Source of the DNA: Henningerozyma blattae CBS 6284
Lineage: Eukaryota > Ascomycota > Saccharomycetes > Saccharomycetales > Saccharomycetaceae
Reading direction: 5' to 3'
Assembly (NCBI RefSeq): GCF_000315915.1
Contig: NC_020185.1
Span: forward strand, 682,001 to 746,000
DNA: 64,000 nucleotides
Positions 18,328-27,448 of this stretch are shown piece by piece; position 1 is the stretch's first letter; each line of letters starts with the position of its first letter. The position numbers and the translations under genes are program-made. Below the pieces are notes generated by a model, which was not told the DNA's origin, searched no databases, and saw only the letters and a program-made list of their open reading frames with translations.

Positions 18328-18374
18328 TCACACACTCACACTCACACTCACACTCACACTCACACTCACACTCA
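18328..18374. repeat. CACACT hexanucleotide repeat in the BFR2 leader
   Basis: About seven CACACT units ending 4 bp before the BFR2 start codon. The reading frame stays open upstream through the repeat as Ser-His pairs, but homology starts at the ATG at 18378. Confidence 0.92.
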
Positions 18375-18377
18375 AAG

Positions 18378-19856
18378 ATGGCAAAACTCGCTGAAAAACT
18401 GGCTAATATCGCAAACAGACCCACCAACAAAGACTGGGACCCGGAAGATAACGACCTGGGCTTGCCCCCCGCCCGCACCGCCAACGCTTCCAGCGATGAC
18501 GAGGATCTCGATTCCGATACCCAAGATAATTCACATCTGCAGCAATCCCACTATGTGAAGATGAATGCTTCGAAATTGAGACCCAAAAAAAGTACCGTCT
18601 TAAATGCTGAAAAGTATAGTGGTGCCAAGGGATCGAGAGCCGAACTTTTTGAATCGAGTGAAGGCGAGGGTCCTAGCGACGACGACAGTGTGGACGAGAG
18701 TGGGGACGAGAGTGGGGACGAGGACCAGAGTGTGGACCAGAGTGACCCTAGTCAGAATGAAAGCGATGAGGAGTCCCAACTCCAACTCCGCGCCCCTCCC
18801 TCAGTCCAACGTGACGCAGTCAAAGGCCTCTCCATCTTAAACCAATCCAAACTCTTCGACAACATCATCGATACAAGAATAAAACTACAAAAGGCATTGA
18901 ACGCCGCAAACACTCTGCCGCTCACTCAACACACTTGGAAATCACATTTACACAAGAAAAATAAAAAATTATTATCCACTACAAGGGACTTACTCAATAA
19001 AGTATTATCACAACTGGTAGACTTCAGAAACGAATTCCAAACCACCGATCACATCACCACAAGCAAACCTTTACCTGCAAACTCAAACAAAAGATCCTTC
19101 TCACAATTGGCTGAAGACACTTCCGTCTTGGACAACAACTTATCGACATACCGTAACGTGGTTCTTTATAAATGGTCCACCAAGATTCAATCCGCCTCGG
19201 GTAAATCGGCTCTATCTTCCACCAAATTCAAAGCAATCAACCAATCTGCTGATGTTCAAGTGACAAATCAACTCGCAGATATGACAAGAGCTTTGAAAAG
19301 AACTCGTTTGAATAGAAGAAGCGTCGTCCCATTGGGATTCCAAGACGATTTGCAAAATAATAGACTATCACAATTGTCACAAATCCCCTCCTCTTCTACT
19401 TCTCAAGATGCAACTTCCAATGATTTGGATATCCCTGAAAACTACGATCCAAGAAGAAAAGATAATCTCTCCATCGATACCACTGAAAATCCATACATTT
19501 TCGACGATGAGGATTTTTATAGAGTCTTATTAAACGATCTAGTCGATAAGAAAATCTCCAATTCACAATCCTTCTCCAACGCAACTACAATCGCCATCAC
19601 CTCCCGTAAATTGAAGAAAAATATCGACACAAAGGCTTCCAAGGGGAGAAAATTGAATTATTCTATTCAAGAACCAATTGCTAATTTCGAAGCTCCTGTT
19701 GCACCCCATTACAAATGGTCTGATGAACAAATTGACGAATTCTTTGCAGGTCTATTAGGTCAACGTGTCAATTTCAATGAAGAGGATTCGCAAGAAGATG
19801 ATCCAAATGACGAACCTGAGGCTATTGTTAATGATGATATTCAAATTTTCGGTTAA
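18378..19856 (+). CDS. BFR2: SSU processome factor Bfr2 (AATF family)
   Basis: Nucleolar 90S pre-ribosome factor, part of the Bfr2-Enp2-Lcp5 module needed for 18S rRNA processing. 492 residues (S. cerevisiae 534). The N-terminus (MAKLAEKLANIANRPTNKDW) fits the family. An acidic Ser/Asp stretch lies at about 90-140, the AATF helical region at about 160-320 (KGLSILNQSKLFDNIIDTRIK), and the conserved Traub/AATF C-terminal region near 375-450 contains NPYIFDDEDFYRVLLNDLVDKK. It is convergent with PRO1, 114 bp apart. The upstream region holds PAC and RRPE elements and two tandem repeats. Confidence 0.93.
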   Translation: MAKLAEKLANIANRPTNKDWDPEDNDLGLPPARTANASSDDEDLDSDTQDNSHLQQSHYVKMNASKLRPKKSTVLNAEKYSGAKGSRAELFESSEGEGPSDDDSVDESGDESGDEDQSVDQSDPSQNESDEESQLQLRAPPSVQRDAVKGLSILNQSKLFDNIIDTRIKLQKALNAANTLPLTQHTWKSHLHKKNKKLLSTTRDLLNKVLSQLVDFRNEFQTTDHITTSKPLPANSNKRSFSQLAEDTSVLDNNLSTYRNVVLYKWSTKIQSASGKSALSSTKFKAINQSADVQVTNQLADMTRALKRTRLNRRSVVPLGFQDDLQNNRLSQLSQIPSSSTSQDATSNDLDIPENYDPRRKDNLSIDTTENPYIFDDEDFYRVLLNDLVDKKISNSQSFSNATTIAITSRKLKKNIDTKASKGRKLNYSIQEPIANFEAPVAPHYKWSDEQIDEFFAGLLGQRVNFNEEDSQEDDPNDEPEAIVNDDIQIFG

Positions 19857-19863
19857 CCTTATG

Positions 19864-19896
19864 CATTGCATTTGCATTTGCATCTGCATTTGCATA
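19864..19896. repeat. TTTGCA hexanucleotide repeat
   Basis: About five TTTGCA-like units in the short convergent gap between BFR2 and PRO1. Confidence 0.85.
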
Positions 19897-19970
19897 TACG
19901 CATTTATATAAATAAGAATACATAACTCTATAACAATTCGTTCCCCCCCACCTCTCAAAACTCTCCTTCC

Positions 19971-21248
19971 CTACACTTCAAACTCAGTTGGTGGGAACGC
20001 AATGTTTTGTCTTTCAGCAACATATTCACTATCTAAATATCCCAATATAGAATCGATTTGATCACTTTGTAAACCTTTAATCTTTTCCAATTCAGTACTT
20101 GAATAATTACATCTGGCTCTCCCAAACGTAATCAATGGGAAATTTGGATCCACTTCTCCATTCTTTAATCTCTTACCATATTTCAAATCAACACATTCAA
20201 ATTCATGGAATGATCCTTCAATGGCAATGATCCCCACTGGTAATAACCCAGCTTTGTTTTTCCTTGTTAAGGCCTTATATGCACCTTCATCAATCACCAC
20301 AGATCCATTAGCAACCAACCCATGTAAGATCCAGAAATCTCGATCTTTCAACAAATGTTTCACATCATTAGCCACAAATTTCGTATGAAGTGGAACATCC
20401 AATTCTTGTAATCTTTTCAATTCTGCATCTTGGACTTCCATTATATCTCCATCATATTTTTGACGTTGTCCATCTAAATCAGTAGATTGCATATATTCAA
20501 CAATCTTGTAAACATTCTCTGGAACATCACTTTTCATAACAATCGTATGAACACCAGCTGTTGTTGCCAATTCGGCAGCAACCAATTTGGTTCTCATACC
20601 ACCAGTCCCCACATCTGAACCAGACCCACCTGAAGTCTCCACACCAGGTAACCCTTGTGATAAATCTGGAACAATTAAAATTGGTTTGGCATCTGGATTT
20701 GATCTTGGATCATCCGTATACAAACAATCCACATCTGTCATTAAAAATAAATAATCCGCATTAACTAACGATGCTGCAATAGCAGATAACGTATCATTAT
20801 CACCAAATCTAATATCTCTTGCTGATAAAGTATCATTTTCATTAATAATTGGGACAACCCCCATTTTTAAAAGTTCATGTATTGTTCCTTGAGCATTCTT
20901 ATATTGAGACCAATCAACAATATCATTTCTTGTTAATAAGATTTGTGCAATTCTTTGATCGAAAAATGAAAATAATCGATCCCATCTAGCAATTAATCTA
21001 CCTTGACTACTGCTGATACAGCTTGAATCTCTGATAAGTGTTTGGGTTTTATCCATCTCTAAAGTTCTTAATCCAACAGCAATACCACCACTAGAGACAA
21101 TTACCACTTTATGTCCTTGTCTTCTTAATGCTACAACTGTCTCAACAACTTTAGACATCAAAGCCAATCTTGGCTCTCGAGAATCTGAAGCTACTAATGA
21201 TGAAGAGCCAAGTTTTAATACAATGGTATATGATTTATCTGTGTCCAT
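19971..21248 (-). CDS. PRO1: Glutamate 5-kinase (gamma-glutamyl kinase), with an internal frame anomaly
   Basis: First enzyme of proline synthesis: phosphorylates glutamate with ATP in the cytosol. 425 residues from the ATG at 21248-21246 (S. cerevisiae 428). The frame stays open upstream, but the first ATG gives [19 protein letters not shown], matching the family. Kinase features: [13 protein letters not shown] start, VSSGGIAVG (about 52-60), [34 protein letters not shown] and GTGGMRTK; a PUA domain follows from about 290. Residues encoded by 21036-21006 ([11 protein letters not shown]) replace the conserved family motif, which appears intact in a shifted frame (see findings). The rest of the protein is well conserved. 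The gene is inverted relative to its chromosome IV neighbours in S. cerevisiae. Confidence 0.93.
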   Translation of the reverse strand: MDTDKSYTIVLKLGSSSLVASDSREPRLALMSKVVETVVALRRQGHKVVIVSSGGIAVGLRTLEMDKTQTLIRDSSCISSSQGRLIARWDRLFSFFDQRIAQILLTRNDIVDWSQYKNAQGTIHELLKMGVVPIINENDTLSARDIRFGDNDTLSAIAASLVNADYLFLMTDVDCLYTDDPRSNPDAKPILIVPDLSQGLPGVETSGGSGSDVGTGGMRTKLVAAELATTAGVHTIVMKSDVPENVYKIVEYMQSTDLDGQRQKYDGDIMEVQDAELKRLQELDVPLHTKFVANDVKHLLKDRDFWILHGLVANGSVVIDEGAYKALTRKNKAGLLPVGIIAIEGSFHEFECVDLKYGKRLKNGEVDPNFPLITFGRARCNYSSTELEKIKGLQSDQIDSILGYLDSEYVAERQNIAFPPTEFEV

Positions 21249-21498
21249 GTTTAAATTGAAAATATCTAGCAATAATTTGGTTGATTAAGTTTGAATAGTT
21301 GTGATACTATTTTATTTTTTATTTTTTTTACTATTAGTATTTTTAACGTTTCGTTTGTTTTCTATAAAACAACTGAAACACCCCTGAAATCCTTTTACAA
21401 TTGAATTTTTTATTCTAGTATTTATATTCAACTATTCAAGAAGTTTAAAATTACGTAGTGAGTAATAACTCTAGCAGATCGAATCAATAGGGAATGTG

Positions 21499-21505
21499 TT
21501 ACCCG
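21499..21505. promoter_or_regulatory. Reb1 site between PRO1 and CFT1
   Basis: TTACCCG, the Reb1 core, in the 627-bp divergent promoter of PRO1 and CFT1. Reb1 sites typically open a nucleosome-free region between divergent genes. The rest of the gap (21249-21875) is AT-rich with TATATA runs near 21580-21610. Confidence 0.55.
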
Positions 21506-21875
21506 GCTCTTAGAAAAAGTTTCATTAATTATTTAAAAAAATAAAAAAAAAATATACTAAAAAAAAAGTGGGTACTACTATATATATTTATATATATATA
21601 TAAATAAATAAATAAATATTATATACTATAATAAACTTTACCCTTGATCAATTACCAGCAGTAAAAAGCATTTAGGGCATTACTACTATCATCTCTAACG
21701 ATTATTTTTATCTTCTTAGAGAAATCGAAAAGACTATTTATTAATAGATCTTGAGAAACAGAAATAGAATAAAAATATATTTAATTGAGAAGATTATTTG
21801 AATAAATAAATAAAAAATAAAATAAAATATAATTATTCATTCATTCCACGAAATAATAATACGACTTATAAGATA

Positions 21876-23487
21876 ATGAATGTATATGATGATGTCTTAG
21901 ATGCTACTGTTGTTTCTCATTCTATTTATGGGAATTTCACAACTAATAAAGTTAAAGAATTATTAGTTGTTAGAACAAATATATTATCTGTATTTCATAA
22001 AGATATCAATGGCAAATTATGGTTACAACATGACTTTAAATTCTCGGGGAAAATTACAGATATAGTACTAATACCACAAAGAGGTTCAGAATTGGATTGT
22101 TTACTATTAGTGACGCCAAATGCTAAAATATCAATAATTAAATTTGATGAAGAATTGAATACTTTAAAGACAATAAGTTTACATTATTATACTGATGAAT
22201 TTGAAAAATTATCAATGTTACAATTGGCTCGTACTTCTCAATTAAGAGTTGAACCAAAAAAAAAATGTGTATTATTATTTAATACAGAAAGTATTGCAAT
22301 TTTACCATTTACACAACAATTCAATATTGATAACGATGAAGATGAAATGTTAGATGATGAATATGATTTAACTTTAGATAATACAAATATTTCAAATGGT
22401 AATATAACGCATAATAATACTAATACTAATAATAATAATAATAATAATAATAACAACAATAATAACAATAATAACAATAATAATAATAATAATAACAATA
22501 ATAACAATAATACCAATACCTCTTCCCAGAATTCCTCTTTAACTAATAAAAATTCTTCTTTAACAATGCCTAGTTATGTTTGTAATGCTTCAATGCTATA
22601 TAAAGATATTCAAAATGTAATAGATATCAATTTTTTGAAAAATTTTTCTAAACCAACAATTGGTATACTTTACCAACCTAAATTAGTCTGGGCAGGTAAT
22701 AAAAAATTATTTGATTCACCAACAAATTTCATAATGTTATCACTAGATATCACCTTTGAAAATAAAATAAATGAATATAACACGAATAATAATAATATTA
22801 ATAATAATAATGATAGTGCTAAAAATTATCAAAATTCTTTACAAACAATTGTAAATCCTACCATCATTGGTAGATTATTTGAATTGAACTGGGATTTGCA
22901 TACTTTAATACCGACATCTAATGGTTCATTAGCAATTGGGACAAATACAATATCATTCATTGATAATACCTGTGTACACCAATCCACAATTTTAATAAAT
23001 TCATTCTCTGATAATAAATCGAAAAAGACAAGATTAGTAGATCGGAAAAGTTTAGAATTACAATTAAATAAGCCTGTGCAATCATTTTGGTCCAATAATC
23101 TATCATCATCATATGGTAAAGAATTGTTACTATTAATGTCTCAAGATTCCAATTTATACTATATTCAAATAGAAACAGAAGGACGTTTATTAATTAATTT
23201 TGATATTATAAATTTACCAATTATTAATGATATATTTAAAAATAATTCAAATCCAACATGTTTGACCTGTACATATATTTCCGATAATTACTCTAATTTG
23301 GAATTATTTATAGGATTTCAGTCAGGGAATGCCTTACTAGTAAAACTAAATAATATTAATTCTTCTTTGAATTCAAGATCTCAGCACGTCTCTATTTCTA
23401 ACAATAGCAAAACCCCAAATGGGCTCACTAATAATGAAAATGACTCTACATCCATTAAAGACAGTTCAAAACTCAAAGCAGAAGATA

Positions 23488-23520
<33 letters not shown>

Positions 23521-26255
23521 CTGATTCTTTTAAATATGATGACGACGATGATGATGCTGATGACCTTTATTCTCACGAAACTAAAGATACCAATAAAACT
23601 ATAGAGAATGATTATAGTAATTCTACTTTTAAAGAATTAACTAACGAAACAGTGACACCCTTTGATATTGAATTAGTCACTTCACTATTAAATATTGGTC
23701 CAGTTTCTTCAATGTGTGTTGGAAAAGTTTCGTCAGTAAATGATAATATCAAAGGTTTATCAAATCCAAATGCAAAGGAGCATTCTATTATTGTTACTTC
23801 AGGCATTAAAACAGGGTCTCATTTAAATGAAATCCAACCAACTGTCCAACCGGAAGTTGAATTAGCTTTAAAATTTATTAGTATTACCCAAATTTGGAGT
23901 TTAAAGGTTAAGAATAAAGACAGATTCCTAGTCACAACAGACTCTACTAATTCGAAAAGTGATCTATACAGAATTGATAGAAATTTTAAACTTTATAAAG
24001 ATGGTTCGTTTAGAAGAGATGCAACTACTGTTTACATTTCCATGTTTGGAGAGAATAAAAGAATTGTACAAATGACTACTAATCATTTATATTTGTATGA
24101 TATTAACTTCCGTAGATTAACATCTATTAAATTTGATTATGAAGTAGTCAATGTTGCTGTATTAGATCCATATGTATTAATTACATTATCAAGAGGTGAT
24201 ATTAAATTATATGAACTAGATAAAAAGACGAAAAAAAAATTGTTCAAAGTTCCATTACCAAGTATTTTACCAGAATTGGTTATTACATCTGGTGTTATTT
24301 TACGAAGTAATATGTGTAATGAATATTTAACTGGAATAAAAGATAAAGAAGAAGAAACGTTGCTATTTACCTTTGTTACTGCTGATAACCAAATTATTTT
24401 CTTTCCTAGAAATCATAATGATCAAATATTCCAATTGAACGGCATAGATCAGTTGAATGATATGCTTTTTATTAGTACTTATCAAATGCCTGAAGAAACT
24501 ATTCCCGATCCTTCGATCAAACAAGTTATGATTAATAAATTGGGTCATGAAAACAAAGAAGAATATTTAACAATTTTAACGTTTGGTGGTGAAATTTACC
24601 AGTATAAAAAATCATCCAAACGACATAGTAAATTTTTCCGTAATATTGTTAGAAATGATATGGCTATAACTGGTGCTCCCGATAATGCGTATGCAAAGGG
24701 TGTCAGTTCTATCGAAAGAATTATGCATTATATACCAGAGTATAATGGATATTCAGTAATATTTGTAACTGGTAAGTCGCCATATATCATCATTAAGGAA
24801 GACGATTCTTCACCAAGAAGCTTTAAGTTTGCTAATATCCCATTAGTGTCTATGATTAGATGGGGTAAAAACTCTGTGATGTGTGTTGATCCATTAAAAA
24901 ACGCAAGAGTTTACACTCTTGATTGTAAAAATATTTATTACGGTAATAAATTACCAATTAAAAGAATCGATATCAGTGATGAAATGGATAATTATATGAC
25001 ATTTACTAAAATTGCATACCATGAAAGTTCTAAATTATATGTTGTAAGTTATTGTAAAGATATTGATTATAATGCATTAGATGAAGAAGCTGAAAGATTA
25101 GTGGGATATAATTCAGATGTTCCTCATGCAAAAAGCTATAAAAGTGGTATTCTTTTAATTAACCCTAAAACATGGAATGTAATTGATCAAAGGGAATTTG
25201 GGGAAAATTCATTGATAAATGACATTAGATCAATGGTAATTCAATTAAATTCAAGAACAAGAGCAAAACGAGAATATATTGTAGCGGGTCTTGCAAATAT
25301 TGGAAGTGAAGACCTTCCTCCAACGGGTTCATTCTATATTTATGATATTTCACCTGTCTTACCAGAGACAGGAAAACCTGATACAAATTATAAATTCAAA
25401 GAAATATTTACAGAAGATGTAAGAGGTTTGGTGACTTCTGTCTGTGAAATTAGTGGTAGATTTACTATTAATCAAAGTCAAAAAATTATGGTGAGAGATG
25501 TACAAGAGGATAACTCTGTGGTTCCTGTGGCATTTTTAGATATTCCTGTATATGTCACTGATACCAAAAGTTTTGGTAATTTCTTATTAATAAGCGATTC
25601 AATGCAAGGGTTACAATTTGTTGGTTTTGATGCAGAACCCTTCAGAATGATTTTATTAGGTAAAAGTATACCCGATTTGAAGATATCAACAGTCGAATTT
25701 ATTGCTAATAATGGTAATATTTATTTCGCTGCTACAGACTATGATAACATATTACATATTTTTAAATATGCTCCTGATGAACCAAATTCCTTATCAGGTC
25801 AAAAATTAGTTCATTGTTCAAGTTTTAATCTACACTCATCTACAAGTTGTATGATAATGTTACCAGGAAATGATGAATTTTCTGAAAATGAGCAAGATAA
25901 TTTTATCCCCTCTTTCCAAACACTTGGTGGCCAAGTTGATGGTTCTATATTCAAGGTGATACCTTTAGAAGAATCTCCGTATAGAAGATTGTACGTTATC
26001 CAACAACAAATTACTGATTATGAAGTTCAAGTCGGAGGTTTGAACCCCAAAATGGAAAGACTGTCCAATGAATATTATCAAAAAAGTAACATGTTAAAGC
26101 CAATGTTAGATTTTAACATTATTCGTAGATTTAGCATGCTTCCGATTGACAAGAGACGTAGAACTGCACAAAAAGCCGGTAGAAGGGCTCATTTTGAAAT
26201 TTGGAGAGATCTGATTAATATCGAATTTTCTTTAAGATGTTTAACAAAAAGTTAA
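21876..26255 (+). CDS. CFT1: Cleavage and polyadenylation factor subunit Cft1 (CPSF160)
   Basis: Large beta-propeller scaffold of the CPF polymerase module that binds Pfs2/Yth1 and the AAUAAA-type signal machinery. 1459 residues (S. cerevisiae 1357). The N-terminus begins MNVYDDVLDATVVSHSIYG. The C-terminal CPSF-A region (about 1050-1459) includes GSFYIYDISPVLPETGKP, GGQVDGSIFKVIPL and the conserved end. Extra length comes from an Asn-rich tract at about 180-213 and an acidic Asp-rich tract at about 537-560, both encoded by near-pure AAT/AAC and GAT repeats. Next to GPI11 as at YDR301W/YDR302W. Confidence 0.96.
22414..22517 (+). repeat. AAT/AAC trinucleotide repeat within CFT1
   Basis: About 100 bp of AAT and AAC codons encoding poly-Asn inside the first beta-propeller region of CFT1. 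A loop insertion, probably length-variable. Confidence 0.93.
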
Positions 26256-26611
26256 ACAAACCCCATAATTGCATTTAATATATATTAAAATATAATTGAC
26301 AATACATGTAATATACCATTTATATAAACCAAGCATTTTAATGACGTATATATTTTCATGACTATTCCGTTATTATTCTCTGTAAAAAAAAGAAAAAAGA
26401 AACCCTTATGATTAAAAAATCGATGAAACTTTTATTTTGAATGTCCAAAAATACTAAAAAAATGCCTGAAAAAATATAAAAGTAATAAATTTTAAATATA
26501 CAAAAATATTAGCAATTCCCAAATAAGGAGACAGACTCAATTGAATCTCATTACTATACAAATTTTGCACTATAATACTCTAAATTTATCATTAATTTAC
26601 AATTTTTAATA
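26256..26611. other. Intergenic region CFT1-GPI11
   Basis: CFT1 terminator and GPI11 promoter, AT-rich. No extra gene seen. Confidence 0.6.
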
Positions 26612-27253
26612 ATGAAGAAGGGACAGACTGCAAAGAAAACGGTTTCTTTTTCAGATGATACTACTATGACCACACATAACCGTAAAAAAAGGAACATCGA
26701 TCACGATCATCCACCGGTTTTTGTTCGTAAAACAACACTCACAATCCCATGGCATTTACCGTTATTACTACTATATTTTATTTTTGGTTCTACAGATTAT
26801 GATAGTTTCAAACTGCTGATTACTTTAATACCGTTACAGGTTTTATATTTGATTTTTCAATTTAATAAATCAACAGTTTATGGTAATAAAATTATAAAAA
26901 TTAAAACATCTTTACTGTTAATTTGTCTTTTTACTACTCTGTTAATTGTACCATTTGTAGCAATTGTAATAATTTTAATGGGTGCACCAATTTCTAGTAA
27001 TTTAAAGGCAACATGGCTGTTATCATTACATATCTGCTATCTATCTTACCCAGCAATCTATTCAGTTTTTAACTGTGATTTTAAGGTTGGTTTATGGAAA
27101 AAATATTTTATTGTTATATTATTCGGTAGTTGGATTAGTTGTATTGTGATACCATTAGACTGGGATAGAGATTGGCAGAGATGGCCGGTTCCTATTATAA
27201 TTGGTAGTTATGTTGGTGCATTTTTGGGTTACTCAATTGGGTCTTACGTTTAA
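26612..27253 (+). CDS. GPI11: GPI anchor synthesis protein Gpi11 (PIG-F)
   Basis: ER multi-spanning protein that acts with Gpi7 and Gpi13 in adding ethanolamine phosphate to GPI precursors. 213 residues (S. cerevisiae 219). After a basic N-terminal tail there are about six hydrophobic segments, starting near residue 45 (TIPWHLPLLLLYFIFGS). The PIG-F signature is in the C-terminal part: FGSWISCIVIPLDWDRDWQRWPVPIIIGSY shows the Pro-Leu-Asp-Trp-Asp-x-x-Trp-Gln-x-Trp-Pro core. The gene directly follows CFT1 on the same strand, as in S. cerevisiae. Confidence 0.95.
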   Translation: MKKGQTAKKTVSFSDDTTMTTHNRKKRNIDHDHPPVFVRKTTLTIPWHLPLLLLYFIFGSTDYDSFKLLITLIPLQVLYLIFQFNKSTVYGNKIIKIKTSLLLICLFTTLLIVPFVAIVIILMGAPISSNLKATWLLSLHICYLSYPAIYSVFNCDFKVGLWKKYFIVILFGSWISCIVIPLDWDRDWQRWPVPIIIGSYVGAFLGYSIGSYV

Positions 27254-27448
27254 AGGACCTTCTGAAGTGTTTCAAATGACTTTAGATATATATTCATATA
27301 AATCCAAGAATTATTGGACTTAATAAACTTTTATAAATAGAAAAAATAATAGACATGACATTTTTTTATTATAAATTAAATATTTCTTTACATAGTAATA
27401 TTACAACCTATTTAAGTCCCTTTGGTTGAATATAAATATACAACAACT

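Noticed and set aside
18328..18374. CACACT repeat as telomere-like sequence
   Set aside because: A regular hexamer in a 5' leader, far from any chromosome end and flanked by conserved genes; a simple microsatellite.
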